Shown piece by piece: positions 49,127 through 57,292 of a DNA stretch of 57,292 bases. The position numbers and the translations under genes are program-made. The stretch is from assembly GCA_017383445.1 (NCBI GenBank), contig JAFNXQ010000021.1:1-57292 (forward strand), read 5' to 3'. The first letter of the stretch is position 1. Every line of letters starts with the position of its first letter. The notes under the pieces are model-generated. The model had not been told where the DNA came from, ran no database searches, and saw only the letters and a program-made list of their open reading frames with translations. Origin of the DNA: Alistipes sp. (lineage in GTDB: Bacteria > Bacteroidota > Bacteroidia > Bacteroidales > Rikenellaceae).

Positions 49127-50803
49127 ATGAAAGTGTTAAACACCTTGTATGAACTTTTCCACAACAGTATTGAAAAGTTCTCACAGAAAACCGCCTTCTC
49201 GATGTTTGGCGGCGAAGATGTCAGCTTTGAAGAGGTAGGTAAACGAGTTAAAGAGGTTCAGGATCTGCTTGTAAGTGCCGGCTTGAAGGCTGGTGACAAG
49301 GTGGTTATTTTGAGCAGCAGCATGCCCAACTGGGGCGTTTGTTACTTTGCTGTCGTAACTGCCGGTATGGTTGCAGTGCCTATCCTTCCCGACTTCACAG
49401 GAGATGATCTGGATATACTTATCAAGCACTCCGAGGCAAAAGCTCTGCTCGTTTCCGATAAACTTTTCACAAAACTATCGAAAGAGACCGCTGCACGACT
49501 AAACATTATCATCCGTACAAAGAACCTTGGAGTTATCTCTCAGACCGTGAAGGAAGAGGGCTCGACTGCAATTCCGCAACCCGATGATCTGGCAGCAATT
49601 ATCTACACTTCGGGTACTACATCTACCCCCAAGGGCGTAATGCTCACACACGGCAATCTGGCTTCGCAGATGAATATGCTCTACGAGCTGTACCCCATCG
49701 GTCCGGAGGATGCTATGCTCTCGGTATTGCCTATGGCACACACCTACGAGTGTTCGCTGGGTCTGCTCTACATCTTCTCTACAGGAGGTACGGTGACATA
49801 CCTGGAGAAGCCACCCACGCCAAGCGTTCTGATGCCGGCATTGCGTAAGGCTCGCCCCACAGCATTCCTTATCGTGCCTCTCATCATCGAGAAGATCTAC
49901 CGCAGTCAGATTTTGGCAAAGTTTACTTCAAACGCCTTCTGGCGTGCTCTCTACAACACAAGCTTCATTCGTCGCTACCTGCACCGCATTGCGGGCAAGA
50001 AGCTCACGAAGGTATTTGGTGGTCGCGCACGCCTCTTCATCGGAGGTGCGAAGCTTGACGAGCAGGTTGAGCAGTTCCTGATTGACGCGAAGTTCCCATA
50101 CGCCATCGGCTATGGTTTGACCGAGACAGCACCTTTGGTAGCAGGACAGATCTCTCCCGCAGTGAAGTTAGGCTCAACAGGCCCCGCAATGAGGGGCGTG
50201 GAGGTACGTCTTGACAATATCAACCCCGAGACAAAGCAGGGCGAGATTGTTGTGAAGAGCCCATCAACAATGCAGGGCTATTACAAGAATCCGGAGGCTA
50301 CGGCCGATGTATTTACCGAGGATGGCTGGTTCCGCACCGGTGACCTGGGTTACATCGACGAGGATGGCTATATCTTTATCAAGGGTCGCTTGAAGAATAT
50401 GATTCTGGGCCCCAGCGGCGAGAACATCTACCCCGAGGAGATTGAGTCGGTACTCAACTCTCACGTCTTCGTTTCGGAGTCGGTTGTTACCGAGCAGGAT
50501 GGCCAGCTGGTCGCTTTGGTACACTTCGACACCGACGCCATCGAGAAGATGAAGGAAGAGCTGATGGAGAAGTGGGAGATTACCCGTGACGAGTGGCACA
50601 AGAAGGTAGATGAGTGGAACGTCCGTATGGAGGAGCTCAAAAAGGATATTATGAAGTATGTAAACTCGAAGGTTAATCGCTTCTCACGCATCTCGGAGGT
50701 TGTTGAGGAGGAGCAGGAGTTCGAGAAGACCCCTTCGAAAAAGATTCGCCGCTTCCTTTACACCAATCGCAACAAGGGAGAGCAGGGTGCAGAAAAGAAA
50801 TAG
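49127..50803 (+). CDS. Long-chain fatty acid-CoA ligase (AMP-forming)
   Basis: The 558-residue protein has the ANL-superfamily motifs: YTSGTTSTPKGVML (about 160-173), GYGLTETAP, GWFRTGDLGYIDEDGYIFIKGRLKN in pieces with the hinge Asp, and ENIYPEEIE. It activates fatty acids via acyl-AMP to acyl-CoA. The C-terminal part is unusual in having a charged helical stretch (EELMEKWEITRDEWHKKVDEW) between the core and the final VNRFSRISEVVEE segment with its catalytic Lys. The start at 49127 follows the -7 element. It may supply acyl chains for lipids such as the sulfonolipids, but that is an inference. Confidence 0.92.
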   Translation: MKVLNTLYELFHNSIEKFSQKTAFSMFGGEDVSFEEVGKRVKEVQDLLVSAGLKAGDKVVILSSSMPNWGVCYFAVVTAGMVAVPILPDFTGDDLDILIKHSEAKALLVSDKLFTKLSKETAARLNIIIRTKNLGVISQTVKEEGSTAIPQPDDLAAIIYTSGTTSTPKGVMLTHGNLASQMNMLYELYPIGPEDAMLSVLPMAHTYECSLGLLYIFSTGGTVTYLEKPPTPSVLMPALRKARPTAFLIVPLIIEKIYRSQILAKFTSNAFWRALYNTSFIRRYLHRIAGKKLTKVFGGRARLFIGGAKLDEQVEQFLIDAKFPYAIGYGLTETAPLVAGQISPAVKLGSTGPAMRGVEVRLDNINPETKQGEIVVKSPSTMQGYYKNPEATADVFTEDGWFRTGDLGYIDEDGYIFIKGRLKNMILGPSGENIYPEEIESVLNSHVFVSESVVTEQDGQLVALVHFDTDAIEKMKEELMEKWEITRDEWHKKVDEWNVRMEELKKDIMKYVNSKVNRFSRISEVVEEEQEFEKTPSKKIRRFLYTNRNKGEQGAEKK

Positions 50804-50822
50804 TCTTTATACCAACAAAAAG

Positions 50823-50854
50823 AAGCGGGACGTCAATCGACGCCCCGCTTTTTG
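50823..50854. terminator. Bidirectional terminator between the ligase and the DUF4965 gene
   Basis: AAGCGGGACGTC (50823-50834) pairs with GACGCCCCGCTT (50839-50850) with one A/C mismatch around AATC, followed by a T-run. Confidence 0.85.
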
Positions 50855-50872
50855 TATGCCTTGCAGTCGGCA

Positions 50873-53347
50873 CTATTTCATCGACTCCGACAGAAGCTTG
50901 ATATAGTAACCACCCACAACCGAACGTGCACGGAAAGCAACGTGGTGCTTTGAATCGGTATTATACCAGTCACTCATAGGAATACGATCCACCGTCTCGT
51001 TCATAAAGCTGTGCAACGGCTTGATGAATGCCTCGAAATCCTCCTGACTCTCGGCCATTGTAGCACACCACACAATCCAGTCGGCCTTGGTGTATGCTCG
51101 GCGGCAATCCAGAGGCAGACCATAATCGTTCTGCTTGGTGAGATAATAAGCCACCTCTGCAGGTGCAATATCGGCATCAAAGACATTGTAGTCCAGAATC
51201 TTATCCCATACGAGGTTATACTTCTGGCTCCAGGTATCGCCCTCGTTGAATGTCAAGCGGTAGTGGTCGCCCTGTGCAGCCATCGTCTTCCACTCGGCAG
51301 CCATCTTGCGTGCCACAGCCTCATACTCCTTGGCAACATCCTTCTTGCCTGCCATACGAGCCATATCGGCATAGGCTGCAATACCCACGATAGCCTTGAT
51401 AGAGAGGTTTGCGTTACGAGCCCAATGACCTGCGAAGTCGTCGGTACAGAGCTGATTTGCAGGGTCTCCACCATTCTCTACAAGGTAGTTTGTCCATGTA
51501 GTCAGCACATCCCAATGCTTCAACGCATAGTCAGCCGAACCCTCAATCTTACAGATAGCACCTGTGAGGATAAGCATATTACCACTCTCCTCCAAAGGCA
51601 TATCGCCGCCATAGGTCTGACCATTAGCCCAGGGGTATGTACCAATATCGTGTGCCGGATAGGGCTTTGTCCACTTGCCACTCTCGGCGTAGTAGAATAT
51701 GAAGTTGATGAGAGCCTTCGCCAACTCGGGGTTATAATAAAGGAACATAGGTGCTGACGGATATGTTACATCCACCGTACCGATAGAGCCGTTACTGAAA
51801 TTCTCCTTTGAGAGGAATGCCAGCTCACCCGAAGGTGTCTCGATGAGCTTATGTGCAGAGATAGCCTGACGATAAGCCAAAGCACACAACTCGGCATACT
51901 CCTTGCCACCCGCCTCAAAAGTCTCGTTCATCAGTTTGGCATCAAACTTGGCACAACGCTTCTTCAAATCGGCATAGCTGTCAGCCGCCAATGCGAACTG
52001 CTGCTCGATGGTGCTGTTACCTGTACGATTCCAGTAAGGACGCATATCCTGCTCGAAGTAACGGATTGAGTAGAGATCGTCGTAACCGAGCATAATGTAA
52101 TCCTCGACCTTGCTGGCACCTACCTTGCCGATATGTGAGCTGATAGCCATAAAATCGCCCTCCTCACTCATCTCAACACTGCCACTTTTGGCAAACTCAC
52201 GACGCATAGCTATATTGTCGCCAACGGCTGCAACGTGAGTCTGATTGCTGGCAGCCATCATAAAGTAACCCCAGTCGATACGCACATTGTCGCCCTTGCG
52301 ACCAAGAATATTCTGGCTCTCGGTACCGCACTGCACATAGTTGAAACGATCATCCGCAGCAACCGTGCTTACACAAGGCTGATCCCACGAGTTACGAGCC
52401 CAATCCTGTGCTGCCTCAAAGTAGATATCAACATCGTGCTCTGCCTCGTCGTTTGACACCACCTCATACGAGATATAGTTTACGGGGCGAGAGATGAGTT
52501 CCAGATCCTCCATCAACAACGGAGCCATGAAGGTCAGTCGCAAATCGACACCACCGCACTTAAAGTCGTAGATAGTGCGTGTAGCCTGAACATCAACCGA
52601 AATCTGGCGAGCAGCCTTTGACAGTACATTGTCGCCCTCCTTACGCTTATAGACACCCATATCGAGCAACGCACCGCCCTGCGGATTGTGGCAGTGTGCC
52701 GCCAATACAATCTTGCCATCCTTGGCAGCCGTAGCAGCTACCTCGGCGGGTACTTCGGCCCACATATCAGCCTTCCACTCAACGGGTGTTGAGATAATCA
52801 GACGGCCATTGAAATAGAGTTGGAAAGTATCGTCGTGCGAATATTTGATAAAAAGTGAGCCATCCTTCAACTCCGCAGGGTCAATCTCAATCTCGCGACG
52901 CACCCAGATATGCTCGGTCTGCCACTTGGTACGCAAGTGAGGCTTGCCATCTGTTCCGAATGATGCCTCGCCCATCTTCCAGTTGCTATCGTCAAAATCG
53001 GCCTTATGCCAACCCTTCGCAGGCTCATCGAATGTGTAACGACCCGACCAGCTCTCCTCATACGACACGGGAGCCAGCGGATACATCGGAACGATCTCCG
53101 AGCCCATAAAACGATAGATTGTATCATCCACACGCAAAGCACCCACAAGCGGGAAATCAGCACCAGTCCAGTGGCGGACCTTATCGTCGTAGAGATTGTT
53201 AACCGTTGACCACGCACTTGTGTAGGGGTCAATAGTGATAAGTGGATAAGCCGGAGCTCGCAGTTCATTCTTCATTGCCTTGGGAGCACATCCCACAAAC
53301 GCAAATATAGCTACAAGAACCGCTAAAATTGATAGATTTTTCTTCAT
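50873..53347 (-). CDS. DUF4965/glutaminase A-like lipoprotein
   Basis: The 824-residue protein has lipobox FVGC (Cys20) and opens with the DUF4964 motif LRAPAYPLITIDPYTSAWS and RHWTGADFPLVGALRVDD, then an inserted beta-sandwich of about 110 residues (about 100-215; SWSGRYTFDEPAKGWHKADFDDSNW) like a galactose-binding module, then DUF5127 and a DUF4965/DUF1793 (alpha/alpha)-barrel region with EESGNMLILTGAICK, FAGHWARNANLSIKAIVGIAAYA and YNLVWDKILDYNVF in pieces. Fungal relatives are called glutaminase A; the bacterial substrate is not settled. It is a single-gene unit, divergent from the S46 peptidase. Confidence 0.9.
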   Translation of the reverse strand: MKKNLSILAVLVAIFAFVGCAPKAMKNELRAPAYPLITIDPYTSAWSTVNNLYDDKVRHWTGADFPLVGALRVDDTIYRFMGSEIVPMYPLAPVSYEESWSGRYTFDEPAKGWHKADFDDSNWKMGEASFGTDGKPHLRTKWQTEHIWVRREIEIDPAELKDGSLFIKYSHDDTFQLYFNGRLIISTPVEWKADMWAEVPAEVAATAAKDGKIVLAAHCHNPQGGALLDMGVYKRKEGDNVLSKAARQISVDVQATRTIYDFKCGGVDLRLTFMAPLLMEDLELISRPVNYISYEVVSNDEAEHDVDIYFEAAQDWARNSWDQPCVSTVAADDRFNYVQCGTESQNILGRKGDNVRIDWGYFMMAASNQTHVAAVGDNIAMRREFAKSGSVEMSEEGDFMAISSHIGKVGASKVEDYIMLGYDDLYSIRYFEQDMRPYWNRTGNSTIEQQFALAADSYADLKKRCAKFDAKLMNETFEAGGKEYAELCALAYRQAISAHKLIETPSGELAFLSKENFSNGSIGTVDVTYPSAPMFLYYNPELAKALINFIFYYAESGKWTKPYPAHDIGTYPWANGQTYGGDMPLEESGNMLILTGAICKIEGSADYALKHWDVLTTWTNYLVENGGDPANQLCTDDFAGHWARNANLSIKAIVGIAAYADMARMAGKKDVAKEYEAVARKMAAEWKTMAAQGDHYRLTFNEGDTWSQKYNLVWDKILDYNVFDADIAPAEVAYYLTKQNDYGLPLDCRRAYTKADWIVWCATMAESQEDFEAFIKPLHSFMNETVDRIPMSDWYNTDSKHHVAFRARSVVGGYYIKLLSESMK

Positions 53348-53386
53348 AATATTTTTAATTTAGTTATTTTGCATTTTTCGACTTTA

Positions 53387-53423
53387 CAAATATAGGTATT
53401 TTCTCACTTTTTACCTACTTTTG
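53387..53423. promoter_or_regulatory. Divergent -7 elements between the DUF4965 and S46 genes
   Basis: Minus strand TATATTTG (53387-53394) faces the DUF4965 gene, 39 bases before its ATG. Plus strand TACTTTTG (53416-53423) faces the S46 gene, 26 bases before its ATG. Confidence 0.5.
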
Positions 53424-53449
53424 TCCTAAATAAACATCAACAAACTACT

Positions 53450-55480
53450 ATGAAGAAGATTTCACTCGCACTATTGTTGTGCTTTGCATTCATTACGGCA
53501 TCTGCCGATGAGGGTATGTGGCTACCCAACCTGATTGGCTCACGCATTAAGGATATGCGTCAGAAGGGTTTTCGTCTGTCGGCAGAAGATATCTACTCTA
53601 TCAACCAGGCCTCAATGAAGGATGCTGTTGTGCTGTTTGGCAGTGGCTGTACGGGCGAATATATCTCGGAGGAGGGTCTGCTCCTGACCAACCACCACTG
53701 CGGATATGGCTCGATACAGAAGCTCTCGTCAGTAGAGCACGACTACCTGACCTATGGTTTCTGGGCTATGTCACGCGGCGAGGAGCTGCCCGTACCGGGG
53801 CTTACCGTACGCCGTCTGGTGCGTATGGAGGATGTGACCGCACGCATCGAGGCGGGTGAGGATAGCGAAAAGATTATCGCAGAGGTAGAAGGTGGCTATT
53901 TTGCCTCGGTACAGCCTATGTACTACGGCAACCAGTATTTCCTGTTCGTATATGAGGTTTTCCGCGATGTACGCCTTGTGGGTACGCCTCCATCCTCTAT
54001 CGGCAAGTTCGGTGGCGACACCGACAACTGGATATGGCCACGCCATACGGGCGATTTCTCAATCTTCCGTGTCTATGCCGACAAGGATAACAAGCCTGCC
54101 GACTACTCGAAGGATAACAAACCCTATCGCCCTGCACGCCACTTCGCTATCTCAACAAAGGGCGTCAAGGAGGGTGACTTCACTATGATTTACGGCTTCC
54201 CCGGCAACACGCAGGAGTACGTCATCTCCGATGCTGTGGAGTATGTTGCAGAGGTATCCGACCCTATGAAGATTGCTTTGCGAACCGAACGCCTCGACAT
54301 CATCTCTGCGGCACAGGAGCAGAGCCCAGCCATTCGTATTCAGTACGCAGCCAAGCACGCCAGCATTGCCAATGCGTGGAAGAAGTGGCAGGGAGAGGTG
54401 CTGGGCATCAAGCGTCTGGGTACTGTGGATAAGAAGCGTGCCTACGAGAATGAGTTTGCAGAGTGGGCAGCCGACAAGGAGGAGTATGCTCATCTGCTGG
54501 ATTCGATGAAAGCGGCCTACAACGAGGTACGCGAGTGGTATTATATGGGCGAGCTGTATGCCGAAACAGGCAAAACCATCGAACTTGGAGGCATTGCCAA
54601 TGTGATGTATGCAGCGAAGCATCGCCGCCACGAGAACATTGCCGACAATTTCAGAAAATTGTATGTGAACTACAACGCCGATATCGACCGAGCATTGGCC
54701 AAGGCTGTATTGAAAGGCTTTGAACGCTATTGCCCTGCGGAGAAGTTCCCCGTGGCACTGCGTGAGGAGATTAATAAGTATGGCGGGACAATTGATGCTT
54801 ATGTAGATTATGTTTTCGACAACTCAAACGCCACATCGTTCGAGAAGGCCGAGGCCGCAACCAAAGAGCAGCTGGAGGCTGACCCCGCACGCCGTCTGTT
54901 TGAGATTTTCACCTTCGACAAGAAGATGTATCGCAATTTGAGCAATGCTCCAGAGATTGAACGCTGGTATCGCCCCTACCTGCACGCCCTGCGTGAGTGG
55001 GACCAGCAGCGTGCCTTCTACCCCGATGCAAACCTTACGCTGCGTGTTGCCTATGGCTCTATCGCCGGTTATCAGTATGCCGATGGCGAGTATCACAACC
55101 CCGTATCGACCCTTGACGGCATAATCGAGAAGGATAACCCCGCAATCTACGACTACAACATTCCACAGGTGTTGCGTGACATCTACGCCCGCAAGGATTA
55201 TGGTCGCTGGGGCGAGAATATCAATGGTCGCTACACCGTACCCGTAGCCTTCATCGCAACGAATCACACATCGGGTGGTAACTCCGGCTCTCCGGTTATT
55301 AACGGCAAGGGCGAGCTTATCGGCATCAATTTTGACCGTACATGGCTCTCAACGATGAGTGACATAGAGTTTGACCCCACAATCTGCCGCAATATTTCGG
55401 TTGATATACGCTATGTGATGTTTGTCATCGACCGCGTTGGTGGTGCGTCATATCTCTTTGACGAGATGAAACTTAAATAG
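53450..55480 (+). CDS. dpp11: S46 dipeptidyl peptidase, DPP11 type
   Basis: The 676-residue protein has a signal peptide (MKKISLALLLCFAFITASA) and S46 features: GMWLPNLIG, the His motif TNHHCGY (about 81-86), DNWIWPRHTGDFS with the Asp, and GNSGSPVING with the nucleophile Ser612. Arg630 lies 18 residues after this Ser in INFDRTW, the position where DPP11 has the Arg that binds acidic P1 side chains and DPP7 has Gly. The enzyme should release Asp- or Glu-ending dipeptides in the periplasm. It is about 40 residues shorter than P. gingivalis DPP11. It is 20 bases before an AspT/YidE transporter. Confidence 0.9.
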   Translation: MKKISLALLLCFAFITASADEGMWLPNLIGSRIKDMRQKGFRLSAEDIYSINQASMKDAVVLFGSGCTGEYISEEGLLLTNHHCGYGSIQKLSSVEHDYLTYGFWAMSRGEELPVPGLTVRRLVRMEDVTARIEAGEDSEKIIAEVEGGYFASVQPMYYGNQYFLFVYEVFRDVRLVGTPPSSIGKFGGDTDNWIWPRHTGDFSIFRVYADKDNKPADYSKDNKPYRPARHFAISTKGVKEGDFTMIYGFPGNTQEYVISDAVEYVAEVSDPMKIALRTERLDIISAAQEQSPAIRIQYAAKHASIANAWKKWQGEVLGIKRLGTVDKKRAYENEFAEWAADKEEYAHLLDSMKAAYNEVREWYYMGELYAETGKTIELGGIANVMYAAKHRRHENIADNFRKLYVNYNADIDRALAKAVLKGFERYCPAEKFPVALREEINKYGGTIDAYVDYVFDNSNATSFEKAEAATKEQLEADPARRLFEIFTFDKKMYRNLSNAPEIERWYRPYLHALREWDQQRAFYPDANLTLRVAYGSIAGYQYADGEYHNPVSTLDGIIEKDNPAIYDYNIPQVLRDIYARKDYGRWGENINGRYTVPVAFIATNHTSGGNSGSPVINGKGELIGINFDRTWLSTMSDIEFDPTICRNISVDIRYVMFVIDRVGGASYLFDEMKLK

Positions 55481-55500
55481 CAATTTACTCCGTACAGACG

Positions 55501-57156
55501 ATGCTTGACACTCTCTTTCATACCCACTCGGCACTGCAAGCCGTAGTTATCATATCGCTGATTTGTGCAGTAGGTCTTTTCTTCGGCAAGGTCCGCCTGT
55601 GGGGCGTGTCGCTGGGTGTCACGGTAATATTCTTTGCCGGCATCATAGCCGGACACTTCGGCATCACGATTGATGCCCAGATGTTGCAGTTTGCCGAGAG
55701 TTTCGGACTGGCCATATTTGTCTATTCGTTAGGCGTGCAGGTCGGTCCGGGCTTTGTCAGCTCGTTCCGTGCCGACGGCATACGTCTCAATGCGTGTGCT
55801 ATGGGCATTATCCTGCTTGGCAGTGCCATGGCAATCATTTTCAGCAAAACACTGTCCATCCCATTGTCGGATATGGTGGGTGTACTATGCGGTGCCACAA
55901 CCAATACTCCAGCGCTGGGAGCATCACAGCAAACCCTTCAACAGATGGGTCTGCCCACATCGGGTGCGGCACTGAGCTGTGCCATAACCTATCCGCTGGG
56001 TGTCGTGGGCGTGATTTTGGCGATACTCCTTATCAACAAGCTATGGGTACGCCCAACAGATATGGCATCACCCAATGCCAAACATATCAACAACACCTTC
56101 ATCGCCACGCTGCAAGTGGAAAATCCCGGCATCTTCGGTCGCGACATGCACACCGTTGCCGACTTTGTACACGTTCCTTTCGTCATATCGCGTCTGTGGC
56201 GTAACGGCGAGGTTATACTACCCTCAAACGACACTACGCTGATGGAAGGCGACAGAGTGCTTGTTGTTACCTCACGCAAGGATATCAACTCGGTGGAGGC
56301 AATGATTGGTCGCCGCGAGAGCATCGACTGGAACAAGGATAATGTAGATTGGAACGCCATCGACAGCCAGCTGGTATCACGCCAGATTATCATCACCAAG
56401 CCCGAGATAAACGGCCGACAGCTCGGCTCACTGCGTCTGCGTAACAGCTACGGCATCAACATCAGCCGCATCTATCGCGGTGGTATTACACTACTGGCCA
56501 CGCCCGACCTTATACTGCAAATGGGTGACTGCGTGGTTGTTGTGGGAGGCGAACGTGCCGTTATGAAAGTCGAGAAGGTGCTGGGCAACGCCGAGAAGGA
56601 GCTCAACGAGCCTAACCTCACATCAATCTATATCGGTCTGGCCGTAGGTCTTATTCTTGGTGCTATACCGCTGACTCTGCCCGGCATATCGGCCCCCGTG
56701 AAGCTGGGTTTGGCAGGAGGTCCTATCATCATTGGTATATTGATGGGTATCTATGGTCCGCGTATGCACCTTATTACTTATACCACACGCAGTGCCAATC
56801 TTATGCTTCGAGCCTTTGGACTCTCGCTGTACCTTGCCTGCCTGGGTCTGAGTGCAGGAGCCGACTTTTTTGAAACAGCCGTAAGCACTACGGGTATTAT
56901 CTGGATTGCTCTTGGCTTCCTGATTACTTTTATACCGATTATGGTTGTAGGTCTTATCGCTATGCGTATGTGCAGAGTCGATTTCGGCACGATGTGCGGT
57001 ATGATGTGCGGTGCTATGGCAAACCCTATGGCACTGAACTATGCCAACGACACCATTCCGGGCGAGCACGCCTCGGTAGCCTACGCTACGGTATATCCGC
57101 TGTCGATGTTTGTAAGGGTCATACTTGCACAGCTGATTTTGATGCTCTTTTTATAA
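55501..57156 (+). CDS. AspT/YidE/YbjL-family transporter with RCK_C domains
   Basis: The 551-residue protein has two Asp-Al exchanger halves (about 10-175 and 375-551), each with about five membrane helices and the GATTNTPALGAS / GAMANPMALNYAND motifs, separated by two TrkA_C (RCK_C) domains (about 195-270 and 285-360; VENPGIFGRDMHTVADF, VEGDRVLVVTSRKD-like segments). AspT exchanges aspartate for alanine; YidE members exchange dicarboxylates or are unassigned. It follows the DPP11-type peptidase by 20 bases, so import of Asp/Glu products is likely. The final residues are hydrophobic (LIQLILMLFL-like) and the gene is complete. Confidence 0.92.
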   Translation: MLDTLFHTHSALQAVVIISLICAVGLFFGKVRLWGVSLGVTVIFFAGIIAGHFGITIDAQMLQFAESFGLAIFVYSLGVQVGPGFVSSFRADGIRLNACAMGIILLGSAMAIIFSKTLSIPLSDMVGVLCGATTNTPALGASQQTLQQMGLPTSGAALSCAITYPLGVVGVILAILLINKLWVRPTDMASPNAKHINNTFIATLQVENPGIFGRDMHTVADFVHVPFVISRLWRNGEVILPSNDTTLMEGDRVLVVTSRKDINSVEAMIGRRESIDWNKDNVDWNAIDSQLVSRQIIITKPEINGRQLGSLRLRNSYGINISRIYRGGITLLATPDLILQMGDCVVVVGGERAVMKVEKVLGNAEKELNEPNLTSIYIGLAVGLILGAIPLTLPGISAPVKLGLAGGPIIIGILMGIYGPRMHLITYTTRSANLMLRAFGLSLYLACLGLSAGADFFETAVSTTGIIWIALGFLITFIPIMVVGLIAMRMCRVDFGTMCGMMCGAMANPMALNYANDTIPGEHASVAYATVYPLSMFVRVILAQLILMLFL

Positions 57157-57214
57157 AGTTCAGGCTCGCAAAACGACCTTTTACAATTTTATACACTAAT
57201 TTCTACGAAAAAAT

Positions 57215-57245
57215 TTTGTGGTTTAGGAAATAGTACCTATATTTG
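57215..57245 (+). promoter_or_regulatory. Complete promoter for the next gene beyond the right edge
   Basis: TTTG (57215-57218), a spacer of 19 bases and TATATTTG (57238-57245) form a full match. About 45 bases of leader follow, with a possible TGGGC/GCCCA stem at the window edge (57265-57292); no gene start is visible before the end. Confidence 0.7.
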
Positions 57246-57292
57246 CACACCTTTTGAGGGATATGGGCTCCATTCCCACATAAAAAGGCCCA

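Noticed and set aside
1..57292. Mobile elements or prophage
   Set aside because: No transposase, integrase, phage structural or conjugation gene was recognised anywhere in the window.

Overview
The window is ordinary-density chromosome of a gut-type Bacteroidales bacterium, most likely Rikenellaceae/Alistipes or a close relative. The evidence is: promoters of the Bacteroidetes type (TTTG-N19-TAnnTTTG, complete at 32431, 40913 and 57215), many SPII lipoproteins and surface families found almost only in Bacteroidetes (fimbrillin-like, DUF4493, PCMD, DUF4290, S46 peptidase, GH92, PspC/GIN), the type IX secretion regulator PorX, and a cysteate synthase-like enzyme that in Alistipes relatives feeds sulfonolipid synthesis. 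No insertion sequence, phage gene, CRISPR array or rRNA was seen; there is one tRNA, an initiator tRNA-fMet.

Layout. 1-2.1 kb: a lipoprotein cut by the left edge, with a tyrosine/asparagine/glycine-rich tail, and an FKBP-like lipoprotein. 2.2-5.0 kb: ruvA, an OmpH/Skp-like lipoprotein, a nucleosidase and ispE. 5.0-8.6 kb (minus): a four-gene run of NUDIX, porX, tsaE and cdaA, which puts a c-di-AMP synthase beside a PglZ-domain T9SS regulator. 8.7-10.8 kb: an S9 peptidase. 11.0-20.2 kb: a seven-gene surface-protein operon (fimbrillin-like, two DUF4493 lipoproteins, PCMD lipoprotein, two paralogous beta-barrels, second PCMD lipoprotein). 20.3-26.0 kb: a GH92 mannosidase, then on the minus strand a PspC / PadR / GIN / PspC envelope-stress-like operon. 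26.2-31.5 kb: pfkA, a GT2, an NhaC antiporter with gph, and a sigma-54 activator with a dead receiver and no DNA-binding domain.

31.7-35.8 kb: DUF4290, a CxxC-less TlpA-like lipoprotein, lpxH, thyA, folA. 35.9-40.8 kb: a five-gene heterodisulfide-reductase-like operon that mixes HdrABC-type soluble parts with an HdrDE-type membrane subunit. 40.9-45.6 kb: tRNA-fMet, a structured non-coding stretch, a second GH92, DUF2752 and CD225/dispanin small membrane proteins, palindromic intergenic elements and an SGNH hydrolase. 45.7-57.2 kb: cysteate synthase-like, manA, queG, acyl-CoA ligase, a DUF4965 glutaminase-like lipoprotein, a DPP11-type S46 peptidase and an AspT/YidE transporter.

The strongest candidates for something undescribed are the Hdr-like operon at 35.9-40.8 kb, including the terminator hairpin that contains its promoter, and the fimbrillin/DUF4493/PCMD/beta-barrel surface locus at 11.0-20.2 kb. 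The degenerate sigma-54 activator and the cdaA-porX linkage come next. All functional statements are read from sequence motifs and family knowledge; no search was run.
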